Source of the DNA: Methylobacterium terrae | GTDB taxonomy: Bacteria; Pseudomonadota; Alphaproteobacteria; Rhizobiales; Beijerinckiaceae | Assembly (NCBI RefSeq): GCF_003173755.1 | Contig: NZ_CP029553.1 | Span: 4,488,001-4,552,000 of the forward strand | Direction: 5' to 3' | DNA: 64,000 bases | In this document: positions 35,031 to 44,045 of the stretch, piece by piece | Position numbering within the stretch: the first letter of the stretch is position 1 | How the letters are laid out: the number at the start of each line of letters is the position of its first letter | Program-made: the position numbers and the translations under genes | The notes under the pieces: generated by a model | What the model was told of the DNA's origin: nothing | What the model saw: the letters and a program-made list of their open reading frames with translations, nothing else | Databases searched by the model: none

Positions 35031-36011
35031 TCACGCCGCCCGCCGCACCGAGAGGCGCAGTCGCGGATCGACGATGGTGTAGAGGAGATCGACCACGAGG
35101 TTGATCGTCACGAAGATGAGGGCGACCAAGAGCAGGTAGGCGGCCATGATCGGCACGTCGACGTTCTGCACCGCCTGCACGAAGAGCAGGCCCATGCCGG
35201 GCCACTGGAACACCGTCTCGGTGATGATCGAGAAGGCGATGATCGAGCCGAGCTGGAGGCCCGCCACGGTGATGACCGGAACGAGCGTGTTCTTCAGCGC
35301 GTGGCCGAAATGGATCGACCGGGTGGTGAGGCCCCGGGCGCGTGCGAAGCGGATGTAGTCGGTGCGCAGGACCTCCAGCATCTCGGCCCGGACGAGGCGC
35401 ATGATCAGCGTCATCTGGAACAGCCCGAGGGTGATCGAGGGCAGGATCAGCGCCTTCCAGCCGGATACGGTGAGGAAGCCGGTGGTCCACCAGCCGATCC
35501 GCACCGTGTCGCCGCGGCCGTAGGAGGGCAGCCAGCCGAGCGTCACCGAGAACAGGAAGATCAGCAGGATGCCGATCAGGAAGGTCGGCAGCGAGACGCC
35601 GACGAGGGAGATGGCCTGGACGAGCTTGGCGCCGACGCTGTCGCGGCGGAGCGCCGAATAGACCCCCATCAGGATGCCGGCGGTGAGCGCGAACAGGGTG
35701 GCGCAGAAGGCCAGTTCGAGGGTCGCGGGCATGCGCTCGGCGAGCAGCGTCGAGACCGGCTGGCGGAACTGGTACGAGTTGCCGAACTGGCCGCGGACGG
35801 CGTTGCCGGCGTAGCGGGCGAACTGCACCAGCACCGGATCGTCGAGGCCGAGGCTCTGGCGGATCTGCAGCCGCTCGGCATAGGGCGTATCGGGTGCCAC
35901 GAGCTGGTTCACCGGATCGCCGGCGAAGCGGAACATCGCGAAGGCGATCAGCCCGACCGCCAGCAGCACCCCGACGGATTGCAGCAGGCGGCGGAGAATG
36001 AAGGCGAGCAT
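35031..36011 (-). CDS. oligopeptide/dipeptide ABC transporter permease (DppB type)
   Basis: 326 residues from the ATG at 36011. The start MLAFILRRLLQSVGVLLAVG is the classical DppB N-terminus, and a longer frame to 36155 runs into repeat B. Six membrane spans, the family loop DYIRFARARGL and the C-terminal TIVDPRLRL are present. First permease gene after the binding protein, from which it is separated by repeat B copy 2. Confidence 0.9.
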   Translation of the reverse strand: MLAFILRRLLQSVGVLLAVGLIAFAMFRFAGDPVNQLVAPDTPYAERLQIRQSLGLDDPVLVQFARYAGNAVRGQFGNSYQFRQPVSTLLAERMPATLELAFCATLFALTAGILMGVYSALRRDSVGAKLVQAISLVGVSLPTFLIGILLIFLFSVTLGWLPSYGRGDTVRIGWWTTGFLTVSGWKALILPSITLGLFQMTLIMRLVRAEMLEVLRTDYIRFARARGLTTRSIHFGHALKNTLVPVITVAGLQLGSIIAFSIITETVFQWPGMGLLFVQAVQNVDVPIMAAYLLLVALIFVTINLVVDLLYTIVDPRLRLSVRRAA

Positions 36012-36056
36012 GGGGTTTTCTTGTGTTCTCTGTTTATGATGCGTGAAGCGCGGGAT

Positions 36057-36204
36057 CCCCTCTCCCGAGTGGGAGAGGGGTAGGGGTGAGGGTGCTACGG
36101 TCCTCAGTGAAACTCTGACCGTTCCGCTGCCAGCACCACGCTCAGTGCCTGACACTGAAGCGTGTCACCCTCACCCCCGACCCCTCTCCCACACGGGAGA
36201 GGGG
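36057..36204. repeat. repeat family B, copy 2
   Basis: Two 24-bp self-complementary units at 36057-36080 and 36181-36204, also complementary to each other except in their 4-base loops, flank about 100 bp. Inner GGGGTGAGGGTG and CACCCTCACCCC arms extend the outer palindrome. It sits between the binding-protein and permease genes of the peptide importer, the same kind of place as repeat A copy 4 in the sugar importer. Confidence 0.88.
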
Positions 36205-36246
36205 AGGCCCGCGCCTTTCATGGCATTCGGACTGGCCGGGGGCGCC

Positions 36247-37854
36247 TCACGGCTCCTTCGACACCCAGAACAGCATCATCTGGTTGTCGGCGCGCGGCAC
36301 CAGCTTCACCTTCTTCGACACGCCCCAGGCCAGCGCCTGCTGGTGGAGCGGGATGTAGCCCCAATCGCTCATGACGATCTCGTAGGCCTGCTTGATCATC
36401 AGGTTGCGGGCCTCCTGGTCGGTCTCGCGCTCGATCTTGTCGGCGAGCGCATCCACCTTCGGGTTGCAGTAGTTGCCGAGGTTGGTGGTGCCGCGCGGCG
36501 AGGACTTGTCGTTCCGGCAGCCGGCGATCTCGTACAGGATGTTGTGCGAGTCCATCGACGACGGCGTCCACCCCAGCATGTAGAACGATGTGTCGAAGGC
36601 GGGCTTCAGGATCTTGGCGAAGTACTTCGCCTTGGGCTGGGCGATCAGGTTCACCTTGACGCCGACGCGGGCGAGCATCGAGGTCACCGCCTGGCAGATC
36701 GCCTCGTCGTTGACGTAGCGGTCGTTCGGGCAGTCGAGCGGCACCTCGAAGCCGTTGGGGTAGCCGGCCTCGGCCAAGAGCGCCTTGGCCTTGTTCGGGT
36801 CGTAGGCCGGGCGCTTGAACTCACCGGCGAGGGGGAAGAGCGGCGGGGCGATCAGGAGCGCGGCCGGCGTCGCCTGTCCGCGCATCACGCGCTTGACGAT
36901 GGCGTCCTCGTCGATCGCGCGGAAGAACGCCTCGCGCACCCGCACGTCCTTGAACGGGTTCTTGCCCTTGACGTTGGAGCCGCGCAGCTCGTCGCTGGTC
37001 TGGTCCATGCCGAGGTAGATCGTGCGCAGCTCGGGCGCGTTCACCACGACCGCGTTGGCGCTCGCGCTGACGCGGCTCTGGTCCTGGAGCGGCACCGGAT
37101 CGACCCAGTCGACCTCGCCCGAGAGGAGGGCGGCGACGCGGGTGGCGTCGTTGCTGATGGTGGTGAAGATCGCCTCGTCGATGTTCGACTCGACCTTGCC
37201 CCAGTAGCCGTCGAACTTCTTGAACACCGTGCGCACGCCGGGCTGGTGCTCGGTGATGGTGAACGGGCCGGTGCCGTTCTCGTGCAAGGCCGCGTAGCTC
37301 GGGGCGGAGGCCGAGACCGGGGTGGGCTTCAGCGCGTCGTGCTTCTCGGCCCAGGCCTTCGACATGATGTACCAGCCGCCGAACTGGTACAGGGCGATGG
37401 GGTTGGGGTTCTTCAGCACCATGTCGACGGTGTGGTCGTCCACCTTCACGAAGGTGGCGTCGGCCGGCACGTTGGTCTGGAAGTTCGAGCCCGGCGCGCG
37501 CACGCGCTCGGCGGAGAAGATCACGTCGTCGGCGGTGAAGGGCGAGCCGTCGTGGAACTTGACGTTCTTGCGTAAGCGGAAGCGGTAGCGGGTCGGCTCC
37601 GGCGTCTCCCAGGATTCGGCGAGGCCCGGGACCAGCTTCAGGTCCTTGCCGCGGGTGACGAGCGACTCGTAGACCGCGCCGTGCGCCGCGATCGTGAACG
37701 TTTCCTTGAGGGTGTACGGGTCGAGGGACTTGAGGTCGCCCTGGAAGGCGAACCGGAAGGTGTTGGCGGCCGAGGCCGGCGCGGCACCGCTGATCGCCAC
37801 GAGGGCGGTGGCGGCGAGGCAGGCCAGCAGCGGACGAAACTTCACAGGCGACAT
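36247..37854 (-). CDS. peptide-type ABC transporter substrate-binding protein (SBP family 5)
   Basis: 535 residues from the ATG at 37854; the frame opens at a GTG four codons earlier. Signal peptide FRPLLACLAATALVAISGA, then TFRFAFQGDLKSLDPYTLKE, the family 5 start. KFHDGSPFTADDVIFSAERV is the conserved family signature. Members bind peptides, opines, nickel or glutathione. First gene of the five-gene importer (binding protein, two permeases, two ATPases). It diverges from an M20 amidohydrolase, so the ligand may be an N-acyl amino acid or small peptide that the hydrolase then cleaves. Confidence 0.9.
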   Translation of the reverse strand: MSPVKFRPLLACLAATALVAISGAAPASAANTFRFAFQGDLKSLDPYTLKETFTIAAHGAVYESLVTRGKDLKLVPGLAESWETPEPTRYRFRLRKNVKFHDGSPFTADDVIFSAERVRAPGSNFQTNVPADATFVKVDDHTVDMVLKNPNPIALYQFGGWYIMSKAWAEKHDALKPTPVSASAPSYAALHENGTGPFTITEHQPGVRTVFKKFDGYWGKVESNIDEAIFTTISNDATRVAALLSGEVDWVDPVPLQDQSRVSASANAVVVNAPELRTIYLGMDQTSDELRGSNVKGKNPFKDVRVREAFFRAIDEDAIVKRVMRGQATPAALLIAPPLFPLAGEFKRPAYDPNKAKALLAEAGYPNGFEVPLDCPNDRYVNDEAICQAVTSMLARVGVKVNLIAQPKAKYFAKILKPAFDTSFYMLGWTPSSMDSHNILYEIAGCRNDKSSPRGTTNLGNYCNPKVDALADKIERETDQEARNLMIKQAYEIVMSDWGYIPLHQQALAWGVSKKVKLVPRADNQMMLFWVSKEP

Positions 37855-38145
37855 CGACGGGGACACTCCGCGGGGGTTCTGAGCGCGTTAGAGCATCTTC
37901 CGGCGCCGCAGGCGACGCCGAAATGATGAAAAATGATGCATCATCCCGTCCCGTCCTGCCAGCGGACGCGACGGGGTGGAACGATCCCGCAGCCCTAACA
38001 AGTCCTGGGCCAACCGGCCCCCGGGCCATGCACCCGGCGCCGGGCCCGCGACATTCGCGAGCGGCACGAGGGAGTTGACCGCGCGCCGGTCTGCCTGTTG
38101 CATCCTGTCCGTCAGTTCCCGCCCCAGACACGAGCGTTTTGTCAC

Positions 38146-39315
38146 ATGCCCGTCATCAACCGCGTCGCCGCCCTCTCCGACGAGATCACGGCCTGGCGCC
38201 GCGATTTCCACCGGCATCCCGAGCTGCTGTTCGCCCTCGACCGCACCTCCGGCCTGGTCGCCGAGCGGCTGCGGGCCTTCGGCTGCGACGAGGTGGTGAC
38301 GGGCCTCGGCAAGACCGGCGTCGTCGGCGTCATCCGCGGCCGCAATTCCGGTTCGGGCAAGGTGATCGGGCTTCGCGCCGACATGGACGCCCTGCCGATC
38401 GAGGAGACGAGCGGCGTCCCCCACAGCTCGACGGTGCCGGGCAAGATGCACGCCTGCGGCCATGACGGCCACACCGCCATGCTGCTCGGGGCCGCGAAGT
38501 ACCTCGCCGAGACCCGCAACTTCGACGGCACGGCGGTGGTGATCTTCCAGCCGGCGGAGGAGGGCGGCGGCGGCGCCGACGTGATGCTGAAGGACGGCCT
38601 GATGGAGCGCTTCGGCATCCAGGAGGTCTACGGCCTGCACAACAAGCCCGGCATGCCGCTCGGCAGCTTCGCGATCCGCCCCGGCGCGATCATGGCGGCG
38701 GCCGACCGGATCACCATCACGGTCCGGGGCAGGGGCGGCCACGCGGCGGCTCCCCACGACTGCATCGACCCGGTGCTGGTCGCCTCCCACATCGTCACCG
38801 CCCTGCAGTCGATCGTCTCGCGGACCGTCGACCCGGTGCAATCGGCGGTGATCTCGATCACGCAGGTCAAGGCGGGCGACGCCTTCAACGTGATCCCCGA
38901 GACCGCGATCCTCAACGGCACCGTGCGCACCCTCTCCGAGGACGTCCGCGACCTGTGCGAGGCGCGCATCGCCCAGGTGGCCTCGAACGTCGCCGCCGCC
39001 TTCGGCGCCACGGCGAGCGCCGATTACGGCCGCGGCTACCCGGTCACCGTCAACGATCCCGAGCGCACGAGCTTCATGGCCGACATCGCCGCGGAGGTCT
39101 CGGGCGAGGGGGCGGTGGAGCGCGCCGTCCAGCCGATGATGGGCGCGGAGGACTTCTCCTACATGCTGAACGCGCGCCCGGGCGCCTACATCTTCCTCGG
39201 CACCGGCCCCGGGGCCGGCCTGCACCACCCGGCCTACGACTTCAACGACGAGGCCGCGCCCTACGGCGTCTCGCTGTTCGCCCGGATGATCGAGCGGGCG
39301 ATGCCGGCGGCGTGA
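38146..39315 (+). CDS. M20 family amidohydrolase (hippurate hydrolase-like)
   Basis: 389 residues. Family M20D metal motifs are intact: LRADMDALPIEE with Asp, KMHACGHDGHTAMLLG with Cys-Gly-His-Asp, PAEEGGGGADVML with the Glu pair, GLHNKPGMP, and a C-terminal GAEDFSYML. These enzymes split N-acyl amino acids such as hippurate, N-acetyl amino acids or indoleacetyl conjugates. The ATG at 38146 fits the family start. It is divergent from the peptide-type importer with 291 bp between starts, a natural uptake-plus-hydrolysis pairing. The shared region holds ATGATG-rich DNA with the palindrome ATGATGCATCAT near 37936. Confidence 0.9.
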   Translation: MPVINRVAALSDEITAWRRDFHRHPELLFALDRTSGLVAERLRAFGCDEVVTGLGKTGVVGVIRGRNSGSGKVIGLRADMDALPIEETSGVPHSSTVPGKMHACGHDGHTAMLLGAAKYLAETRNFDGTAVVIFQPAEEGGGGADVMLKDGLMERFGIQEVYGLHNKPGMPLGSFAIRPGAIMAAADRITITVRGRGGHAAAPHDCIDPVLVASHIVTALQSIVSRTVDPVQSAVISITQVKAGDAFNVIPETAILNGTVRTLSEDVRDLCEARIAQVASNVAAAFGATASADYGRGYPVTVNDPERTSFMADIAAEVSGEGAVERAVQPMMGAEDFSYMLNARPGAYIFLGTGPGAGLHHPAYDFNDEAAPYGVSLFARMIERAMPAA

Positions 39316-39437
39316 GGAGGGCGTCGCCGCCGGACGGCTCCCGTCCGGCGGCGGGGATCCCTCGCCCGGACGGTGATGCGCGGCATCATGGGGAGCGCGC
39401 CGCGCCGCGTGACGCCGCCAGCGATCCGAGGAGCCCG

Positions 39438-40796
39438 ATGCCCCGCCCGATGCCGATCTTCGTCCTCGCCTCCATGCTCGGAATGCCGCCCGCTCTCGCC
39501 CTGGACGATATGCCGTCCGACCGGTCCGGTGCGCCCGACCTCCGCCAGATCGAGGTCGGCGGCACGATCAGCTTGTCGACGCCCGGGGCGGTCGACATGG
39601 CGCTCGCCGGCACCCACAATCCCACCGCGATCAAGATGGCGCCCGGCAACCGCGTGTCGTTCTGCCCGGCCCTGTCGTGCATCCGCGGCCCCGCCGACGG
39701 CACGAATGTGCCGGCCTTCCTCGATCACCAACGCGCGTCGCTCCTGGTCTCGGCCCGCACGCAGCTCGACGGTGCTGCCGAGGAGCAGACGCTCGCTGTC
39801 ACGACGACGATCGGCACCGGCTATGCCAAGCCCTACGCGGCCTCGACCGCCTACGCGGCGGGCGACAACGTCAATGTCGGGAACGCCACCTACCGCGCCG
39901 TGCAGGCCGGCACCACGGGCGCGAACTCCGCCCCGCCCGGAGCCCGCCCGGCCCGCGTGCCGTTCGTCGTCCGGGACGGCGGCGTGCGCTGGGAGTGGAT
40001 CAACGACGCTGCGATCAACTCCAAGGTCGGGGCCTACGTCGAGACCGAGGTCGTCGACGGGGCCGGTGCCGCCTGGGGTGCGGCGTTCAACTACCACATC
40101 AAGACGAAGCCGAGGGCCGGGCAGTTCTTCCCCGGCGTCGAGTTCGACTACGCCAACGACAGCGGGGCGGATTGCGCGCTGGGCATCACCGACTGCACGG
40201 CGATCCGCGTCGGCCTGAGCGGCGACGCTCAGGTCACGCACGGCCTCCAGATCACCGGAGAAGGCTCGGCCACCACGGGGTATTCCGCGATCTGGGCCTT
40301 TCGCATCAACGGCGAGAAGGTCGCGCGGCAGGCATCGATCGAGGTCGACTCGATGTCGGAGGTCGGGCTCGGGTTCGGGGTCTCCGGCATCGGCACTTCG
40401 GCCCACAGCGTGGCGGCCATCCGGGACGTGTCGACGAGCCCGCGGGCGATCCAGGTCTCGGGCATCAAATCGGTCGCTACGATCGACGATACCGCGACCA
40501 CGCCCACCTTCGCGAATATCGGCGGAACGAAATCGCTCGCCGGCCTGCGGGAGGCGTCGACCACGCCGACCGGCATCCTGCTCCAGGGCCGGTACGCCGC
40601 AGCCCAGATCAGCGGCGCCGGCTGGAGTGTCGATCCGGCGGGCGGCCTCACTGCCGCACGCCTGAACTCGCCCCTCGCGACGCCGGCCTCGTCCAGGGCA
40701 CCGTGCCGGGCCGGCGACTGGGCGCACGACACCCATTTCATCTATACCTGCGTCGCCGCCGATACCTGGAAGCGCAGCCCCCTCTCATCCTGGTGA
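39438..40796 (+). CDS. exported repeat protein with tail-fibre-like C-terminus
   Basis: 452 residues from the ATG at 39438 with GAGGAG upstream. A signal peptide (MPRPMPIFVLASMLGMPPALA) is followed by a serine/alanine/glycine-rich body. Residues about 140-175 read like a carbohydrate-binding module seen in phage proteins (AYAAGDNVNVGNATYRAVQA). Residues 323-386 contain three successive repeats of about 21 residues, each S-(V/L)-A-x-(I/L) followed by a T/S-T-x-P turn and G, as in beta-solenoid shafts. The C-terminus GDWAHDTHFIYTC ends TWKRSPLSSW, a form I associate with tail-fibre-like proteins. No other phage genes are near. I cannot name the family. Confidence 0.65.
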   Translation: MPRPMPIFVLASMLGMPPALALDDMPSDRSGAPDLRQIEVGGTISLSTPGAVDMALAGTHNPTAIKMAPGNRVSFCPALSCIRGPADGTNVPAFLDHQRASLLVSARTQLDGAAEEQTLAVTTTIGTGYAKPYAASTAYAAGDNVNVGNATYRAVQAGTTGANSAPPGARPARVPFVVRDGGVRWEWINDAAINSKVGAYVETEVVDGAGAAWGAAFNYHIKTKPRAGQFFPGVEFDYANDSGADCALGITDCTAIRVGLSGDAQVTHGLQITGEGSATTGYSAIWAFRINGEKVARQASIEVDSMSEVGLGFGVSGIGTSAHSVAAIRDVSTSPRAIQVSGIKSVATIDDTATTPTFANIGGTKSLAGLREASTTPTGILLQGRYAAAQISGAGWSVDPAGGLTAARLNSPLATPASSRAPCRAGDWAHDTHFIYTCVAADTWKRSPLSSW

Positions 40797-40819
40797 GGCG
40801 CGCCTCGTCAGGGCCTCAC
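40793..40819. terminator. shared hairpin over two convergent stop codons
   Basis: GTGAGGC (40793-40799) and GCCTCAC (40813-40819) are perfect reverse complements. The stop codons of the exported repeat protein and of the aldehyde dehydrogenase lie within the two arms. Without T runs, it is at best a weak bidirectional terminator. Confidence 0.4.
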
Positions 40820-42357
40820 ACCTCGAAGGTCACGCCCTGCGCCAGCGGCAGGGTCTTGCCGTAATTGATGGTGTTGGTCGCCCGCCGCATATAGGCCTTC
40901 CAGGAATCCGAGCCGGCCTCGCGGCCGCCACCCGTCTCCTTCTCGCCGCCGAAGGCACCGCCGATCTCGGCGCCCGACGGGCCGATATTGACGTTGGCGA
41001 TGCCGCAATCGGAGCCCGACGCCGACAGGAAGGTCTCGGCCTCCGCGAGGTCCTTGGTGAAGATCGACGAGGACAGGCCGGCCGCGACCGCGTTCTGGGC
41101 GTGGATCGCCTCGTCGAGGTCGCCGTAGCGCGTCACGTAGAGGATCGGCGCGAAGGTCTCGCGGCGCATCGGGCCGGCCTGCTCGGGCATCTCGACGAGG
41201 GCCGGGCGGACGTAGGCCGCTCCTTCCCCGCGGATGTCGCGCAGGCGCTCGCCGCCATGCACCGTGCCGCCGATGGCGCGTGCCTCGTCGAGGGCGCGCG
41301 CCATGCCGTCGGCCGCCGCCACGTCGATCAGCGGGCCGATCAGGGTGGCGGGGTCGCGCGGATCGCCGATCCGCACCGAGCCGTAGGCCGCCTTCAGCCG
41401 CGGCACGAGGGCGTCGTAGACCGAGTCGTGCACGAAGAGGCGCCGCAGGGTGGTGCAGCGCTGGCCGGCGGTGCCCATCGCCGCGAAGGCGATGGCGCGC
41501 AAGGCGAGGTCGAGGTCGGCGGACGGCGCCACGATGGCGGCGTTGTTGCCGCCGAGCTCCAGGATCGCCCGGGCGAAGCGGGCGGCGAGCTTCGGCGCCA
41601 CCTGCCGGCCCATCGCGGTCGAGCCGGTGGCGGAGACGAGCGCGACCCGCTCGTCCTCGACCAGGCGCTCGCCGAGCTCACGGCCGCCGATCAGGAGCCC
41701 GAGCAGGCCGTCCGGCGCGTCCGACCCGAAGCGCCTCACCGCCTTCGTGGCGAGCGCGTGGACGGCGAGCGCGGTGAGCGGGGTCTTCTCCGACGGCTTC
41801 CAGATCACCGGATCGCCGCAGACGAGCGCCAGCGCCGCGTTCCACGACCACACCGCCACGGGAAAGTTGAACGCCGTGATGACGCCGCAGACGCCCAGCG
41901 GGTGCCAGACCTCCATCATCCGGTGGTCCGGCCGCTCGGTGGCGATGGTGAGCCCGTGCAATTGCCGCGACAGGCCGACGGCGAAGTCGCAGATGTCGAT
42001 CATCTCCTGGACCTCGCCGAGGCCCTCCGAGAGGATCTTCCCGGCCTCGAGCGTCACGAGCCGGCCGAGATCATCCTTGTGGGCGCGCAGCTCCTCGCCG
42101 AGCAGCCGCACCAGCTCGCCCCGGCGCGGGCCCGGCACCCGGCGCCAGGCGAGGAAGGCCCGGGCGGCTCCCGCGAGCACCGCTTCGGCCTCGTCGGCGC
42201 TCGTCTGGCGCAGGGTCGCCACCTCGCCGCCATCGACCGGCGAGCGCGCCGGCAATCCACCCTCCTTGCCGCCCTCCGCGAAGGCCTGGGCCGGGACGCC
42301 GAGGCGCTCCAGCAGCGCCAAGGTGTCGTCGCGGACGGACAGGACGGTGGGGGCCAT
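40816..42357 (-). CDS. ALDH7-type aldehyde dehydrogenase (aminoadipate semialdehyde / piperideine-6-carboxylate)
   Basis: 513 residues. The catalytic cysteine lies in GTAGQRCTTLRR and the general base in LELGGNNA. The cofactor loop GSTAMGR and the ending SDSWKAYMRRATNTINYG are diagnostic of the ALDH7/antiquitin group, which oxidises alpha-aminoadipate semialdehyde in lysine breakdown and also acts on betaine-type and lipid aldehydes. It lies 104 bp downstream of asd on the same strand but beyond a terminator hairpin, so it may have its own promoter. Proximity to asd, an enzyme of lysine synthesis, is suggestive but not proof of a shared role. Confidence 0.9.
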   Translation of the reverse strand: MAPTVLSVRDDTLALLERLGVPAQAFAEGGKEGGLPARSPVDGGEVATLRQTSADEAEAVLAGAARAFLAWRRVPGPRRGELVRLLGEELRAHKDDLGRLVTLEAGKILSEGLGEVQEMIDICDFAVGLSRQLHGLTIATERPDHRMMEVWHPLGVCGVITAFNFPVAVWSWNAALALVCGDPVIWKPSEKTPLTALAVHALATKAVRRFGSDAPDGLLGLLIGGRELGERLVEDERVALVSATGSTAMGRQVAPKLAARFARAILELGGNNAAIVAPSADLDLALRAIAFAAMGTAGQRCTTLRRLFVHDSVYDALVPRLKAAYGSVRIGDPRDPATLIGPLIDVAAADGMARALDEARAIGGTVHGGERLRDIRGEGAAYVRPALVEMPEQAGPMRRETFAPILYVTRYGDLDEAIHAQNAVAAGLSSSIFTKDLAEAETFLSASGSDCGIANVNIGPSGAEIGGAFGGEKETGGGREAGSDSWKAYMRRATNTINYGKTLPLAQGVTFEV

Positions 42358-42384
42358 GGCAAAGATCTCCGCGTCGGACGAAAC

Positions 42385-42412
42385 ACGGCCCGCCTCGGGG
42401 GAGGCGGGCCGT
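42385..42412 (-). terminator. terminator after asd
   Basis: A perfect 12-bp stem ACGGCCCGCCTC / GAGGCGGGCCGT with a GGGG loop. Read on the minus strand it follows the asd stop and is trailed by GTTTCG, a short T-containing tail. Confidence 0.6.
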
Positions 42413-42434
42413 CTGATGTGATCTACGATCCTAC

Positions 42435-42452
42435 GACATCGGGCCCGATGTC
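42435..42452. promoter_or_regulatory. 18-bp perfect palindrome between asd and the ALDH gene
   Basis: GACATCGGGCCCGATGTC is an uninterrupted palindrome 80 bases before the ALDH start. Long odd-free palindromes of this size are common dimeric repressor sites. It could equally be part of a double terminator with the hairpin next to it. Confidence 0.4.
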
Positions 42453-42461
42453 AAAGCGGCT

Positions 42462-43496
42462 TCACGCGGCCTTCTGCTTCGGCGAGATCAGCTTGCGGTT
42501 GACCAGCACCTCGGCGATCTGGACCGTGTTCAGCGCCGCGCCCTTGCGCAGGTTGTCCGACACGCACCAGAACGACAGGCCGTTCTCGACCGTGATGTCC
42601 TCGCGGATGCGCGAGATGTAGGTCGCGTCCTCGCCCGCCGCCTCGTGGGGGGTGATGTAGCCGCCGGGCTCGCGCTTGTCGTCGACCAGGATGCCGGGCG
42701 CCGAGCGCAGGATCTGGGTCGCCTCCTCGGCCGAGAGCGGGCGCTCGAACTCGACGTTCACCGCCTCCGAGTGGCCGATGAACACCGGCACGCGCACGCA
42801 GGTCGCCGTCAGCTTGATCTTGGGGTCGAGCATCTTCTTCGTCTCGGCCACCATCTTCCACTCTTCCTTGGTGAAGCCGTCCTCCATGAAGACGTCGATG
42901 TGCGGGATGACGTTGAAGGCGATGCGCTTCGTAAACTTCTGCACCTTGACCTCGCCGGCGGTGAACACCGCGCGGGTCTGGTTGAACAGCTCGTCCATCG
43001 CGTCCTTGCCGGCGCCGGAGACCGACTGGTAGGTCGCGACGACGACGCGCTTGATGGTGGCGGCCTCGTGCAGGGGCTTCAGGGCCACGACGAGCTGCGC
43101 GGTCGAGCAGTTCGGGTTGGCGATGATGTTCTTCTTGGTGAAGCCCGCGACGGCGTCGGCATTCACCTCGGGCACGATCAGCGGCACGTCGGAATCGTAG
43201 CGGAAGGCCGACGAGTTGTCGATGACGACGCAGCCCTGCTGGCCGATGCGGGGCGACCACTCCTTCGAGGTCTCGCCGCCGGCCGACATCAGGCAGATGT
43301 CGGTGTCGGAGAAGTCGTACTGGTCGAGGGCCTGGACCTTCAGGGTCTTGTCGCCGAAGGATACCTCCTGGCCCAGGCTGCGGCGGGAGGCGAGCGCCAC
43401 CACGGTGTCGGCCGGGAAGGCGCGCTCGGCCAGGATGTCGAGCATCTCGCGGCCCACATTGCCGGTGGCTCCGACGACGGCAACCTTGTAACCCAT
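42462..43496 (-). CDS. asd: aspartate-semialdehyde dehydrogenase
   Basis: 344 residues, NADPH-dependent reduction of aspartyl phosphate to aspartate semialdehyde, the branch point for lysine, diaminopimelate, threonine and methionine. The Rossmann motif GATGNVGREML starts at residue 9, the catalytic cysteine is C130 in NPNCSTAQ, and SGAGKDAMDEL and the RVPVFIGHSEAV active-site region are present. Start ATG at 43496; a longer frame to 43553 lacks family similarity. Upstream is a 549-bp gap with striking hairpins. Confidence 0.95.
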   Translation of the reverse strand: MGYKVAVVGATGNVGREMLDILAERAFPADTVVALASRRSLGQEVSFGDKTLKVQALDQYDFSDTDICLMSAGGETSKEWSPRIGQQGCVVIDNSSAFRYDSDVPLIVPEVNADAVAGFTKKNIIANPNCSTAQLVVALKPLHEAATIKRVVVATYQSVSGAGKDAMDELFNQTRAVFTAGEVKVQKFTKRIAFNVIPHIDVFMEDGFTKEEWKMVAETKKMLDPKIKLTATCVRVPVFIGHSEAVNVEFERPLSAEEATQILRSAPGILVDDKREPGGYITPHEAAGEDATYISRIREDITVENGLSFWCVSDNLRKGAALNTVQIAEVLVNRKLISPKQKAA

Positions 43497-44045
43497 CTCA
43501 ATCGCTCCAGTTCGGATGACTTCCTCCCCGGACGATCTCAGGCGGGCTCTCAAGGAGCCCGGCCTCCGTCCGCCACGGACGGGGAGGGATCCGAGGACGA
43601 CGCGAGGCTTCAGCCGGCGGCGGTAATCGCCGTCGTGGCTTTGCGTTTCGTCGTGGTCGACACAGGCCGCATGGCGCGGTCAGTCCTCGGACAAGGCGAC
43701 ACCCGAGATGGGGTGCGCGAGCGCGGGAAGCAACAGCCCGAATGCCCCCGCCTGTCAAGGGCCCGAATCCCGCGCCGGCAACAGATTCCGCCTGCCGTCA
43801 CTTGTTATGCCGCAGCACCTTGGAACGAGTCCGTTCCAAGGTGCTGGCTCAGCCCGAACGGGCGTCGGCGCTCATGCGCCGGACGCCTTGGCATCGACGT
43901 GTCGATGCCAAGGCGCGAGGGTGTTAGTGTCTCGTTGACTCTGCTGCCGGTTGGCCGGGGACAAGTCGGGTCCGGTCAAGGAAATCGCTAAAATGCGAGG
44001 GGATCCTGGTTTCGCGACCACGCGCAACCGTCAAGGAGCGAACCC
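43497..44045. other. 549-bp divergent gap between asd and an unknown gene
   Basis: Contains promoters for two divergent genes in principle, plus the three-hairpin block at 43814-43915. The rest shows short GC-driven frames only. The plus-strand gene downstream has AAGGAG ten bases before its GTG. Confidence 0.5.
43814..43915. repeat. three consecutive long hairpins
   Basis: Hairpin 1: 43814-43827 with 43832-43845, a perfect 14-bp stem and AGTC loop. Hairpin 2: GCGTCGGCGC (from 43863) with GCGCCGGACGC (to 43886), one bulge. Hairpin 3: 43884-43898 with 43901-43915, a perfect 15-bp match. Stems 1 and 3 share CCTTGG/CCAAGG. No T tract follows. This could be a REP-like mobile palindrome cluster or a structured RNA. 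Confidence 0.75.

Noticed and set aside
37888..39228. 446-residue minus-strand frame
   Set aside because: Antisense to the M20 amidohydrolase, whose metal-binding motifs are all intact on the plus strand.
39438..40796. Part of a prophage
   Set aside because: Only the fibre-like ending hints at phage origin. The protein has a signal peptide and all neighbours are metabolic genes; no integrase, capsid, terminase or att-like repeat is visible.
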